From the NCBI GenBank assembly GCA_000402515.1, contig AQRL01000023.1, positions 1 through 21,100 of the forward strand: a stretch of DNA of 21,100 nucleotides, in the 5' to 3' direction. A program made the position numbers and the translations under genes. Positions 1 to 7,986 of this stretch are shown in pieces; within the stretch, counting starts at the first letter, position 1; each line of letters begins with the position of its first letter. Under the pieces are notes generated by a model. That model made no database searches. It was not told the origin of the DNA and saw only the letters and a program-made list of their open reading frames with translations. The stretch is from Nanoarchaeota archaeon SCGC AAA011-G17. GTDB lineage: Archaea; Nanobdellota; Nanobdellia; SCGC-AAA011-G17.

Positions 1-1217
1 TAGAAAGAGCAGAAGAATTAGAAAAAAACCCAAAAGGGAAATTAGCTGGCTTACCAATATCTGTCAAAGATTGTATATGTGTTAAGAACATGGAGAGCAG
101 GGCAGGAAGCTTGATTCTTAAGGGGTATAATCCTGTAGTAAGTGCAACAGTAATAGAAAGATTGGAAAAAGAGGGGGCAATTATTATTGGTAAAACTAGC
201 CAGGATGAATTTGGGTTTGGCAGTTTTTCTGTAAATACTGATAACATTCCTAAAAATCCATTTGATAAAAACAGAAGCTGTGGCGGCAGTTCTGGCGGAG
301 CAGCAGGATTTACTTCTAAAACAGAGAATGCTCATGTTGCTATAGCAGAGAGTACTGGAGGAAGCATTGCATGCCCTGCAAGTTTTTGCGGCGCTGCAGG
401 ATTAACTCCTACATATGGAGTAGTCAGCAGATATGGCTTGATTGATTATGCCAATTCATTAGATAAAATTGGTGTTATTGGAAAGAATATAAAAGATATT
501 AATTCTGTGTTTGATGTTATCTATGGGAAAGATGAGAAAGATTCTACTAGTGTTGTTCCTAAATTTAGGGATAAAAAGGTTACAAAAATAGCAGTTATTA
601 AAGAAACACTAAATGTTGATAAAGAAATAAGAGATTTAGTTTTAAATAAAGCTGGAAAAGTTGATCAAGTTAGCTTGCCATTAGTTTCTAAATATGGATT
701 AAGCTGCTATTATTTAATCTCTATGGCTGAAGCCAGTACAAATTTATCAAAATATTGCGGATTAAGATATGGTGAATCTTTAAGTTTAACCGGGGATTTT
801 AATGAGTATTTTTCAAAAGTTAGAAGTAAATTTTTCACAAAAGAAGCTAAAAGAAGAATAATTCTTGGAACATTTGCAAGAATGTCTGGGTTCAGGGATG
901 CATATTATTTAAGAGCAATGAAGGTTCGAACACTGTTAATTCAGGAATATAAAAAATTGTTTGAGAAATATGATATTTTAATCAGCCCAACTATGCCTAT
1001 AATTGCTCCCAAATTTTCAGATATTAAAAAATTGACCCCGATGGAAAGTTATATGATGGATATTTTGACTGTAGGACCAAATCTTGCAGGTATACCGCAT
1101 TTGTCTGTTAATATTGGAAAGAAGAATAATATGCCTGTTGGTATGATGTTAATTGGAGACCATTTTTCAGAAAACAAATTAATTGCTAAGGGTGAGGAAT
1201 TTGAAAATAGGGATTGA
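1..1217 (+). CDS. gatA: Glu-tRNA(Gln)/Asp-tRNA(Asn) amidotransferase subunit A, 5' end outside window
   Basis: This is the amidase subunit that releases ammonia from glutamine for the tRNA-dependent amidotransferase. The reading frame is open from base 3 with no start in the window, so the first 50 or so residues are missing; an ATG at base 90 is internal, because the family motif LAGLPISVKD (catalytic Lys) is encoded before it. The amidase-signature features follow: the glycine/serine loop CGGSSGGAAG, then ESTGGSIACPASFCG with the expected nucleophilic Ser in TGGS, then PTYGVVSRYGL. The usual GSDTGGS reads AESTGGS here, a mild divergence. The stop lies inside the start region of gatB, giving a 17-base overlap and implying translational coupling. 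gatC is not visible and would have to be upstream or elsewhere. Family assignment is firm; whether it acts on Gln or Asn cannot be told from sequence. Confidence 0.95.
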   Translation, partial: ERAEELEKNPKGKLAGLPISVKDCICVKNMESRAGSLILKGYNPVVSATVIERLEKEGAIIIGKTSQDEFGFGSFSVNTDNIPKNPFDKNRSCGGSSGGAAGFTSKTENAHVAIAESTGGSIACPASFCGAAGLTPTYGVVSRYGLIDYANSLDKIGVIGKNIKDINSVFDVIYGKDEKDSTSVVPKFRDKKVTKIAVIKETLNVDKEIRDLVLNKAGKVDQVSLPLVSKYGLSCYYLISMAEASTNLSKYCGLRYGESLSLTGDFNEYFSKVRSKFFTKEAKRRIILGTFARMSGFRDAYYLRAMKVRTLLIQEYKKLFEKYDILISPTMPIIAPKFSDIKKLTPMESYMMDILTVGPNLAGIPHLSVNIGKKNNMPVGMMLIGDHFSENKLIAKGEEFENRD

Positions 1218-2556
1218 GATTCATGTGCAGTTGAATACTAAGACTAAACTATTTTGTAGTTGCCCAAATTATGGGAAAGATGAGCCTAATTCTAGAACAT
1301 GCTATATATGTTTAGGAATGCCTGGAAGTAAACCTGTATTAAACAAAGAAGCTTTAAAAAAAGCTATTAAAGTTGCTTTGGCTCTAAATTGTAAAATAAA
1401 TAAAGAAACTTTTTTCTCAAGAAAATCTTATTTTTATCCAGATTTAGTTAAAAATTTTCAGATTACCCAATATGAAATTCCAATAGGGATAGAAGGAAAT
1501 TTTGAAGGAATAAGAATCAGAAGGTTACATTTAGAAGAAGATCCTGGGGCCTTGATTCATAAAGGAAATATATGTCTGATTGATTATAACAGGAGCGGTA
1601 TTCCCCTTATTGAAATTGTTACTGAACCAGATTTCAAAAGCCCAAATGAAGTCCGTATATTTTTAAGAAAATTAATCACTATGCTGGCTTATTTAGATGT
1701 TTATTATAGAAAAGATGAGAGCACTTTAAAAGCAGATGCTAATATTTCACTTGGAGGAGAAAGAGTTGAGATAAAAAATATCAATGGATTAAAAGAGATT
1801 GAGAGAGCCCTTGATTATGAAATGATCAGGCAGGAAAAAGAGGTACCACAAGCAAAAGAAACCAGAAGGTGGGATTCTGAGAAGGGTAAGACTTTTTTAA
1901 TGAGAACAAAGGAAAGTGAGGAAGATTATGGATATATTTTTGAGCCAGATTTGCCAATTATTGAAATTTCAGAAGAAGAATTAACAAGCCTAAAAAAAGA
2001 GATTCCAGAGTTGAATGTTGATAAAACAAATAGATATCTAAAAAATTATAATTTAGACAAAGAAACTGCCGAAGTGTTATCCAATGATATTAAACTTGGG
2101 GCATTATATGATTTTAGCATCAGTAATGGCATTAATCCACAGATGGCAGCTAAATGGCTAAGAAGAGATTTACTCGGCTTTTTATCTTATGACAAAAAAG
2201 AATTAAAAGATGTTAATATTAATGATAAACATTTAGTAGAGATATTAAAGTTAGTACAGGACAAAACAATTACTGACAAGGTAGGCAAAGAGTTATTATT
2301 AAAATTAATTAAAAAAGATTACGATGTTATTAAACATATTGAAGAGAATAAACTAAGGATTGTTGCAGATGAAAAGCATTTAAGAAAATCTTGTGAAGAA
2401 GCAATTAATGAAAATAAAGAGTCTATTGAAAAGATTAAATCAGGGGATTATAAGGTCTTAAACTTTTTAATTGGTGAGGTTATGAGAAAGACCAAAGGGG
2501 TTGGAAAACCAGAAATTATTGTAAAAATACTAAAGCAATTATTAAATATCAAATAA
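1201..2556 (+). CDS. gatB: Glu-tRNA(Gln)/Asp-tRNA(Asn) amidotransferase subunit B
   Basis: GatB binds the mischarged tRNA, activates it with ATP and amidates it using ammonia channelled from GatA. The 451-residue product begins KIGIEIHVQL, the canonical GatB N-terminus. It keeps the zinc-site cysteines C19-x-C21 and C34-x2-C37, the block RKSYFYPDLVKNFQITQY, and the helical plus YqeY-like tail domain that contacts tRNA. I chose the TTG at 1201 because it gives exactly the family N-terminus and has GGTGAGG at 1191-1197 just upstream; an in-frame GTG at 1192 or TTG at 1183 would add a few unconserved residues. It overlaps gatA by 17 bases and converges on the EamA gene, their 3' ends overlapping by 8 bases. 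Length is close to the usual 470-480 residues. Confidence 0.95.
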   Translation: MKIGIEIHVQLNTKTKLFCSCPNYGKDEPNSRTCYICLGMPGSKPVLNKEALKKAIKVALALNCKINKETFFSRKSYFYPDLVKNFQITQYEIPIGIEGNFEGIRIRRLHLEEDPGALIHKGNICLIDYNRSGIPLIEIVTEPDFKSPNEVRIFLRKLITMLAYLDVYYRKDESTLKADANISLGGERVEIKNINGLKEIERALDYEMIRQEKEVPQAKETRRWDSEKGKTFLMRTKESEEDYGYIFEPDLPIIEISEEELTSLKKEIPELNVDKTNRYLKNYNLDKETAEVLSNDIKLGALYDFSISNGINPQMAAKWLRRDLLGFLSYDKKELKDVNINDKHLVEILKLVQDKTITDKVGKELLLKLIKKDYDVIKHIEENKLRIVADEKHLRKSCEEAINENKESIEKIKSGDYKVLNFLIGEVMRKTKGVGKPEIIVKILKQLLNIK

Positions 2557-3409
2557 CAAGGAAAACCCCAGCTAACATAATTATTACTGCAAGTGTTTTT
2601 TTTAACAAATGCTTTTCATGAAATAACTTCCCTCCAAAGATAACTGTTATTAATGTAGATGTGTATAATATTGCAATTACCAACCCAACATGAGTTAATG
2701 ATATTGCCTCTGCTGTTAATACCCTCCTGGAAATAGTCAATACTGCTAATAATAATATCCATAAACCTATTTTTTTTATTCCTATTCTTGTTGGTGTCAG
2801 ACCACCTTCGAATATATATGTTAGTGCTATAAAATTGATCAGGATGAATATTTGTATTATGAATACATAAGTGAATGAGTCTATAAATCCCAGTATAAAC
2901 TTATCCAGAATTGATGCTGCAGCACTAATCATTATTGATATTATTATATAACTTCCATACTTTGATTTGAACAATGATCTAAATGGATGGAATAAATCTT
3001 TTTTATTGTGAGTTTCTAGTACATAAGCACCAATTACCAACAGTCCAATTCCAAAGAATTGATTTAAACTAAGCATGTCTCTAAGAAAGATAAATGCAAG
3101 AACAGCTACAATTGCCGGTGTAAAATTTAATAAAGGGGTTAAGTGCGAAACCTGCATGTGATGCATTGCTTTTACAAGATACCAACCAGAGAATGTCCAT
3201 CCTATTGAGCTAATATAAATAATTGTTAACAAACTTTTGTCTATATCCAGATTAATAAAAGGAAAAAGAATAAAACTTAGAATAACTGAAAAAAGAGCAA
3301 GGATTGTACAAAGATTCAGGGGATGCTCTTTGAAAAGCATTTTTTTCTCTATTATGTATATTAATGCTATTGCAAGTGCCCCAAGGAATGCATATATCTG
3401 CCAGATCAT
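2549..3409 (-). CDS. EamA/DMT-superfamily transporter
   Basis: A 286-residue, strongly hydrophobic protein with about ten predicted membrane helices arranged as two five-helix halves (roughly residues 1-140 and 150-286), the hallmark of EamA (drug/metabolite transporter) proteins. The end of the first half, with WYLVKAMHHMQVSHLTPLLN followed by a proline-containing helix and then an FFGIGLLVIGAYVL helix, is typical of the family; the second half repeats the pattern near AISLTHVGLVIAILYTSTLI. Substrate cannot be predicted, since DMT proteins carry amino acids, nucleotides and other metabolites. Its ATG overlaps the TGA of the upstream permease (ATGA, 3406-3409), so the two are translated from one message. 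Its 3' end overlaps gatB by 8 bases on the other strand. Confidence 0.85.
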   Translation of the reverse strand: MIWQIYAFLGALAIALIYIIEKKMLFKEHPLNLCTILALFSVILSFILFPFINLDIDKSLLTIIYISSIGWTFSGWYLVKAMHHMQVSHLTPLLNFTPAIVAVLAFIFLRDMLSLNQFFGIGLLVIGAYVLETHNKKDLFHPFRSLFKSKYGSYIIISIMISAAASILDKFILGFIDSFTYVFIIQIFILINFIALTYIFEGGLTPTRIGIKKIGLWILLLAVLTISRRVLTAEAISLTHVGLVIAILYTSTLITVIFGGKLFHEKHLLKKTLAVIIMLAGVFLVI

Positions 3410-4533
3410 ATTAGTGTTTTAATTTGGTAGAGTATACCAAGCATGAAAATTAGTATTAAAATTGCGCCTATTATCTTTGTAAACTTTAGAGAGTATTCTG
3501 GTTCTCTTTCTTTCTTTTTCTTTGCTTTCCATAGCATCAGAGTAATTAGAATGCCGTCTATTCCTCCTGCAAAAGAGCCGGTTATTCCAATTATTTGAAT
3601 GAAATTTGTTAGATTTAATAATACTATGATTAATGGGGGGAAACAGGTTAGTGTCCAACTCAAATCTTTATGGAGTCTGTAGTCATACATATACATTTCT
3701 TTCAGTGCAAAGCCCAGAGCAATAAAAGAGGTTGACATTGCAAAGACAGCAAAGAGGTTTGCAAGAAGAATCATTTTGTAACCAAGTAATTCTCCAAGAC
3801 CTATTGTTGATATCTGTGTTGTATTTATCCCTGTAACTCCAACTACGGAGAGTGCGAAGAAGATGTAAATTAGCACTGGTATTAATGAGCCGATTAAAAT
3901 TGATTTTTTTAAATCTACCTTATCTCTTATTATTTCTTCTCTCATCTGGGGTATTGCTGTTGCTCCTAAAAATGCAAATAAGATTACACCATACGGCAAA
4001 AAGATATTTTTTAGGTTTATGTATGATAGATTTTGTAGGTCAAATCTTGATGAGAAGAATGAAAAGAATGCTATTGATAGGATTATCACAACCATCACTG
4101 AACCAAATGTTAATTCTGAATTTCCTAATGTTTTAATCCCTCTGTGGACTACAAACGATAGAATTAGAAAGGCAAGAATAGAGAATAATAATGGATGCAA
4201 ATGAAATAATTCTGATAAAGACTGACCTATTCCTATCAAATATGCAGTTAGTGCACCGTAGATTCCAATTATTAATGAAATGGTTGCAATTGCTTTTGCT
4301 TTTTTTCCGAGATATTTTTCTGCATAGCCTGCCAACTGATGTGTTGTTTTTGTCCTTAATACAACTTCACCGTAGAAGAGATTCATGAATAGAACTGCTA
4401 TTCCTATTAATAAAATTAATATTAAACCAAGATTAAAGCCTGCCTGAGAGATTACATAAGGCAAACCAAGAACACCTGCTCCTATAATTGTGCCTATCAA
4501 AGTGGCTATTGCCTTATACACCCCTTTTACCAT
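3406..4533 (-). CDS. Amino-acid permease, aromatic amino acid/HAAAP-like
   Basis: A 375-residue integral membrane protein with about eleven helices. The N-terminal GTIIGAGVLGLPY motif is the signature of the APC-fold amino-acid permeases related to the tryptophan/tyrosine (HAAAP) and AAAP families; later blocks such as GATAIPQMREEI and the S-T-S-F-x-A-L-G helix fit the same group. The probable role is uptake of amino acids, perhaps aromatic, across the cytoplasmic membrane; the exact substrate is inference. It is the first gene of a two-gene minus-strand operon with the EamA transporter (ATGA overlap). A TATA box at 4557-4564 lies about 27 bases before the ATG, so the message is probably leaderless. 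It is divergent from korA, sharing a 92-base intergenic region. Confidence 0.85.
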   Translation of the reverse strand: MVKGVYKAIATLIGTIIGAGVLGLPYVISQAGFNLGLILILLIGIAVLFMNLFYGEVVLRTKTTHQLAGYAEKYLGKKAKAIATISLIIGIYGALTAYLIGIGQSLSELFHLHPLLFSILAFLILSFVVHRGIKTLGNSELTFGSVMVVIILSIAFFSFFSSRFDLQNLSYINLKNIFLPYGVILFAFLGATAIPQMREEIIRDKVDLKKSILIGSLIPVLIYIFFALSVVGVTGINTTQISTIGLGELLGYKMILLANLFAVFAMSTSFIALGFALKEMYMYDYRLHKDLSWTLTCFPPLIIVLLNLTNFIQIIGITGSFAGGIDGILITLMLWKAKKKKEREPEYSLKFTKIIGAILILIFMLGILYQIKTLI

Positions 4534-4556
4534 TCTCTGAAATATATTTCGGGGTT

Positions 4557-4564
4557 TTATATAA
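4557..4564 (-). promoter_or_regulatory. TATA box of the permease-EamA operon
   Basis: TTATATAA centred about 27 bases upstream of the permease ATG at 4533. In archaea transcription starts about 25 bases downstream of the box, which puts the start at or next to the ATG and predicts a leaderless transcript. No Shine-Dalgarno-like sequence precedes the ATG. Confidence 0.65.
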
Positions 4565-4580
4565 TTTTCTAAAAAGAAAA

Positions 4581-4609
4581 TTTAAATCAATAAGTTTTTA
4601 AATCAATAA
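4581..4609 (+). promoter_or_regulatory. korA promoter: TATA box inside a 13-base direct repeat
   Basis: TTTAAATCAATAA occurs twice, at 4581-4593 and 4597-4609. The second copy supplies a TATA-like TTTAAAT at 4597-4603, about 26 bases before the korA ATG at 4626, so a leaderless message is expected. The first copy sits 16 bases upstream, about one and a half helical turns away. It may be a second TATA box or a repeated regulator site overlapping the promoter. The bases just before the ATG contain no ribosome binding site. Confidence 0.6.
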
Positions 4610-4625
4610 TTTTCTAAATCTTGGT

Positions 4626-6116
4626 ATGAGGTGGAGCATTCTTTTTGGCGGAAAGGCAGGGGAGGGACCAAATGTTTTGGCGCATATAGTTGCAGAAGCA
4701 TTGGTTGAAGAGGGATACTATGTTTTTTATTCCCGTGATTATGAATCTTTGATAAGGGGAGGGCATAATTTTAATTTACTAACTTTTTCAGATGAAAAAA
4801 TTTATAGTAATGACTCTAAGGCTGATATTCTTGTCTGCCTGGATGATGCAACAGAAGAAATTCATAAAAACCAATTAAAAAAGGATTCATTCATCTTGAA
4901 GGGAAAGAAGGGAAATATGTATTTTGCAGGCAGGATTTTTAAATTATTATGTTTGGATTTCAAAATTCTTGAGAAGAGGCTGAAAAAACTTGAAAAGAGA
5001 TTTGAGGAAAATATGAAAGATGCTAAAGACGGCTATGATGAAGAACAGAAAAACCTCTGCAGGATCATCTATAAAAAAAATAATCTTTATTTTACAAATG
5101 GGAGCTTATCATTCTCTGATGGAGCAATAAAATCAGGACTGGATATTTATTATGCCTATCCTATGACTCCGGCTACACCTGTTCTAACTGCTTTAGCCCA
5201 AAAGCAAATTGAAAATAATTTTTTAGTATTGGAATTAGAAAATGAAATTGCTGTGATTAATGCTGCTATTGGCTCTGCGATTACTGGTGCAAAGAGTATG
5301 GTTGGTACTTCTGGCGGCGGCTTTGATTTAATGACAGAAGCTTTGAGCTTAACCGGAATAGCTGAAGTTCCCTTGGTTATTTATCTTGCTCAGAGACCGG
5401 GCCCTGGAACAGGAGTTGCTACATATACTGGTCAGGGAGACTTAAATATTGCAAGGCATGCTGGTCATGGTGAATTTCAGAGAGTTGTTCTTGCTCCAGG
5501 AAATCCTAAAGAGTGCGAGGAATTGGCAAGCCATGCTTTTTATTTCTCACAGAAATTTAAGATTCCTGTGATTGTCATAAGTGATAAACATCTGGCAGAG
5601 AGTTTATATACCTTAACTGAGAAATCTAAATTAATTAAGTCTGCTAAATCAACAAAATTGGAAAGGTATAACAGCTATGAAAAAGATGAGACAGGTGCAG
5701 CAACAGAAAATCCTGAAATAATAAAAAGGAATGTTGAAAGGAGAATAAAAAAAGCAGCAGAGATTGAAAAAGAGGCAGAAAAATTTGAGATGTATAAAAC
5801 ATATGGAAAGAAAAATAGCAATAATGTGATTATCTCATGGGGCTCAACGAATGGAGCAATTCTTGATTCAACTAAAGATTTAAATGTTAAATTTATACAA
5901 ATTTTATATATTGAGCCATTTTCAAAAAGTATAAAAAAAGAATTAGACGGAAAAAATATTATCTTGATTGAGAACAATGCTACAGGCTTGTTAGCAAATT
6001 TAATCGCAGAGAAAACAGGAATTTTTATTGAAGATAAGAATAAAATATTAAGGTATGATGGAAGGCCTTTCTTAGCTGATGAATTAAAGAAAGAAATAGA
6101 GAAGAGGTTAAAATGA
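4626..6116 (+). CDS. korA: 2-oxoacid:ferredoxin oxidoreductase, fused gamma-alpha subunit
   Basis: With KorB this catalyses 2-oxoacid + CoA + oxidized ferredoxin to acyl-CoA + CO2 + reduced ferredoxin. Residues 1 to about 140 form the gamma domain, with FGGKAGEGPNVLA and the conserved SLIRGGHNF. The alpha domain starts near residue 155 and carries YPMTPATPVL at 178-187, the substrate-contacting YPITP-type motif, then the E-x-A-V-I-N-A-A-I-G-S block and TSGGGF. The C-terminal domain ends with YDGRPF, as in KorA proteins. At 496 residues it is shorter than the roughly 570-650 usual for fused subunits, with the loss mainly in a lysine-rich, poorly conserved stretch at about 80-150. Its TGA overlaps the korB ATG. 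Substrate (pyruvate, 2-oxoglutarate or branched) cannot be settled from sequence. Confidence 0.92.
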   Translation: MRWSILFGGKAGEGPNVLAHIVAEALVEEGYYVFYSRDYESLIRGGHNFNLLTFSDEKIYSNDSKADILVCLDDATEEIHKNQLKKDSFILKGKKGNMYFAGRIFKLLCLDFKILEKRLKKLEKRFEENMKDAKDGYDEEQKNLCRIIYKKNNLYFTNGSLSFSDGAIKSGLDIYYAYPMTPATPVLTALAQKQIENNFLVLELENEIAVINAAIGSAITGAKSMVGTSGGGFDLMTEALSLTGIAEVPLVIYLAQRPGPGTGVATYTGQGDLNIARHAGHGEFQRVVLAPGNPKECEELASHAFYFSQKFKIPVIVISDKHLAESLYTLTEKSKLIKSAKSTKLERYNSYEKDETGAATENPEIIKRNVERRIKKAAEIEKEAEKFEMYKTYGKKNSNNVIISWGSTNGAILDSTKDLNVKFIQILYIEPFSKSIKKELDGKNIILIENNATGLLANLIAEKTGIFIEDKNKILRYDGRPFLADELKKEIEKRLK

Positions 6117-6940
6117 TTGCAACTTCAATGAAATCAACATGGTGCCCTGGATGCTATAATTTCCAGATATTAGCAGCATTTAAAAGGTTTATAGAGGGAG
6201 AGATAGCAAATGGAAAGAAAAGGGAGGATTTTGCTATTGTTACAGGTATTGGTTGCCATGCTAAAATATTTGATTATGTAAATTTGAATGGGCTAAACAG
6301 CCTGCATGGAAGGGTTTTGCCAACCTGTTTAGGGCTAAAAATTGGAAATCCTAATTTAACTGTATTTGGCTTTTCTGGAGATGGAGATGCTTATGCTGAA
6401 GGGATGGAGCATTTGATTCATACAGCAAGATATAATTCTAATCTTACTTATGTTGTGCACAATAACCAGGTTTTTGCCTTAACTGTCGGGCAGCCAACAC
6501 CTACAACTGAGATTGGCTTTAAAGATAAAACTACCCCTGAAGGAGTTAAAATACATCCATTAAATCCAATAAGATTAATGCTAGCTGCTGGGGCAACCTT
6601 TGTTGCCAGGGTGTATGCTGATGTAAAACAAATTGAATATGTCTTAAAAGAGGCAATGAAGCATAATGGCTTTTCATTTGTTGAGGTTATACAACCATGC
6701 TTGATTTTCCATAATGATGCTGGATATAAAGAGAAGATTTATTCATTAGAAGAGAAGGGGCATGATAAAAATAATTTTGATGCTGCTTGGAAGAAAGCAG
6801 GAGAATTTGATTATAATGTTGTTGAAAAAATTCCTACAGGGATATTTTATCAGACCAAAAAAGATGTGTTTGAGGACCAATTTGAGCAGTTAAAAGAGTT
6901 AAAGAAGAAAGGAATTGGCTGGAAGGATATAAACAGATAA
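6113..6940 (+). CDS. korB: 2-oxoacid:ferredoxin oxidoreductase, beta subunit
   Basis: This is the thiamine-diphosphate and iron-sulfur subunit, 275 residues, the usual size. The TPP-binding motif begins GDGDAYAEG at 89 and ends at N117-N118, the normal spacing of about 27 residues. Four cysteines sit where the single [4Fe-4S] cluster ligands are expected: C11 and C14 in WCPGC, C48 in GIGCHAK and C196 in EVIQPC. The block FALTVGQPTPTT corresponds to the conserved GxTGGQxSPTT. No separate ferredoxin-like delta subunit is encoded nearby, consistent with the two-subunit class. It overlaps korA by 4 bases (ATGA). A short gap separates it from the YkgJ-like gene, which is probably in the same message. 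Confidence 0.93.
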   Translation: MIATSMKSTWCPGCYNFQILAAFKRFIEGEIANGKKREDFAIVTGIGCHAKIFDYVNLNGLNSLHGRVLPTCLGLKIGNPNLTVFGFSGDGDAYAEGMEHLIHTARYNSNLTYVVHNNQVFALTVGQPTPTTEIGFKDKTTPEGVKIHPLNPIRLMLAAGATFVARVYADVKQIEYVLKEAMKHNGFSFVEVIQPCLIFHNDAGYKEKIYSLEEKGHDKNNFDAAWKKAGEFDYNVVEKIPTGIFYQTKKDVFEDQFEQLKELKKKGIGWKDINR

Positions 6941-6970
6941 ATTCTAAATTTGTTAAAAGGAGGATTAAAA

Positions 6971-7339
6971 ATGAATTGTTTGGAATGTGCTGGTGAGTGC
7001 TGTAAGAGATTAGCTATTGATATAGACGAGCCTGAGGATGAAGAGGATTTAGAGGATTTGAAATGGTATTTGTATCATAAATGGGTTAGTGTTTACAGGG
7101 ATGAAGAGGGAGACTGGTGTGTGCAGTTTGAAACCAAATGCAAGCATCTGAATGAAAAAAATTTATGCAAGATTTATGAAAAAAGGCCCCCTGTCTGCAA
7201 AAAGTATCCTGCTGAAAAATGCGAGATGAATAATGATAATGACTGCACTGAATATTTCCAGGATATAAAAGATGTTGACAGATATATTGAGAAAATGAAG
7301 AAAGAAGGGAAATTAGTAAACGGGAAAATTAAAAAGTAA
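6971..7339 (+). CDS. YkgJ-family cysteine-cluster protein (CxxCxxxCC)
   Basis: A 122-residue cytosolic protein starting MNCLECAGECC, with later cysteines in TKCKHL, NLCKIYEKRPPVC and EKCEMNNDNDC. This pattern is the Pfam CxxCxxCC (YkgJ) family of presumed zinc or iron-sulfur binding proteins, whose biochemical role is not established. The ATG at 6971 is chosen because AAAGGAGGAT lies just before it (GGAGG at 6959-6963, 7 bases from the ATG); an in-frame TTG at 6950 would precede that site. It follows korB by 30 bases on the same strand and is likely co-transcribed; a role in metal-centre maintenance for the oxidoreductase is speculation. It converges on the 109-residue gene, leaving 4 bases between them. 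Confidence 0.85.
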   Translation: MNCLECAGECCKRLAIDIDEPEDEEDLEDLKWYLYHKWVSVYRDEEGDWCVQFETKCKHLNEKNLCKIYEKRPPVCKKYPAEKCEMNNDNDCTEYFQDIKDVDRYIEKMKKEGKLVNGKIKK

Positions 7340-7343
7340 TTTA

Positions 7344-7673
7344 CTATTTTAAAATATTTTTTAAATCGCTTAAAATTTGTTTAGAATTCATACCTACTGT
7401 AGTAAATGTAATTCTTATTAATTTTTCTAAACCGACCCTAACAGGTTTGGTTCCATAGAATAATGTTGTGTTATCTAAATGGTAGACCCAATAATCTTCA
7501 TTATTTCTTGTTGTAATAGTTTCTTTACACAATTCACCGGGTCCTGTTACTAGTATTGCTTTTTTTTCTTTTAAATAATTACCAGCATTATCAGCAAGTT
7601 CTAATATTCTTTTATAATCAGAAAGAGGAATATCTTTTTCTATAGAACCTCCTGATTTTATTTGATAAGACAT
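7344..7673 (-). CDS. Unknown 109-residue protein
   Basis: I do not recognise this protein. It is soluble-looking, with no signal peptide or membrane segment. The N-terminal half (ELADNAGNYLKEKKAILVTG) looks helix-strand, the middle has a run of T/N/D residues with aromatic positions, and the C-terminus (SKQILSDLKNILK) is an amphipathic helix. One cysteine is present. A TATA box at 7697-7704 lies 27 bases before the ATG, the same leaderless arrangement as its neighbours, which supports it as a real gene. It sits alone on the minus strand, converging on the YkgJ-like gene. Confidence 0.65.
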   Translation of the reverse strand: MSYQIKSGGSIEKDIPLSDYKRILELADNAGNYLKEKKAILVTGPGELCKETITTRNNEDYWVYHLDNTTLFYGTKPVRVGLEKLIRITFTTVGMNSKQILSDLKNILK

Positions 7674-7696
7674 ATTTTTGATATAATCGAGAAGCT

Positions 7697-7704
7697 TTTA
7701 TAAA
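7697..7704 (-). promoter_or_regulatory. TATA box of the 109-residue protein gene
   Basis: TTTATAAA centred about 27 bases upstream of the ATG at 7673, predicting a leaderless message. A near copy of the surrounding TTTATAAATATTA recurs at 7831-7843 on the other side of the gene-free stretch. Confidence 0.6.
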
Positions 7705-7757
7705 TATTATCATAACATAAAATAGATGACTATATTTCTATTTTTTATTTATTGAGT

Positions 7758-7781
7758 ATAATACTCTGTCAGTTTTTTTAT
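7758..7781 (-). other. Short intergenic echo of a KKLTEYY-coding 3' end
   Basis: Read on the minus strand, these bases encode IKKLTEYY, followed by T, Q and a stop at 7749-7751. The last residues of the acyl-CoA synthetase alpha gene, at 11442-11465, encode the same eight residues; the nucleotides differ only by a synonymous GAA/GAG change. A stop codon lies six codons upstream here, so this is not a gene. It may be the decayed 3' end of a lost gene or part of a small repeat. Confidence 0.45.
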
Positions 7782-7870
7782 ATCAGGTATTTACTTTTTT
7801 ATTAACCACAAAATTACTGTAGTTAAAATATTTATAAATATTAGCTTTTCTTTGGCTGGCGGAGGCGGAT

Positions 7871-7972
7871 TGCGTTGAATGATATTATATTCTTGCTTCC
7901 TTGAAAATTTTGATGGGTGTTTCATCAGGCAAACAAAGGGATACATCAAGAATAAGTAATAAAATGCGTTGA
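7871..7972. repeat. Hairpin-forming element flanked by 8-base direct repeats
   Basis: TGCGTTGA occurs at 7871-7878 and again at 7965-7972. Just inside are imperfect inverted arms: TATTCTTG at 7888-7895 pairs perfectly with CAAGAATA at 7947-7954, and the ATTA before the left arm is matched by TAAT after the right arm with a two-base offset. Nested inside are TGTTT (7918-7922) pairing with AAACA (7931-7935), and alternative pairs TGATG/CATCA (7911-7915 with 7923-7927) and TTGATG/CATCAA. The arrangement resembles a miniature inverted-repeat element with a target duplication, but could also be a structured RNA. Confidence 0.4.
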
Positions 7973-7978
7973 GAAGCA

Positions 7979-7986
7979 TTTAAATA
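7979..7986 (+). promoter_or_regulatory. TATA box of the lipoprotein operon
   Basis: TTTAAATA centred about 41 bases before the ATG at 8023, so transcription should start near 8008 and give a leader of about 15 bases. That leader contains AGGTG at 8013-8017, five bases before the ATG. The layout closely matches the start of the secreted-protein gene at 14218. Confidence 0.6.

Noticed and set aside
3852-4388. Several short plus-strand frames opposite the permease
   Set aside because: They mirror hydrophobic codons of the permease and have no promoter or ribosome binding site.
7900-7950. Box C/D guide RNA on the minus strand
   Set aside because: TGATG- and CTGA-like boxes are present but the candidate D' and C' boxes overlap each other, leaving no valid guide spacing.
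7791-7979. 62-codon minus-strand reading frame in the gene-free stretch
   Set aside because: No ribosome binding site or well-placed TATA box, it runs across the inverted repeats, and the predicted peptide shows no domain-like pattern.
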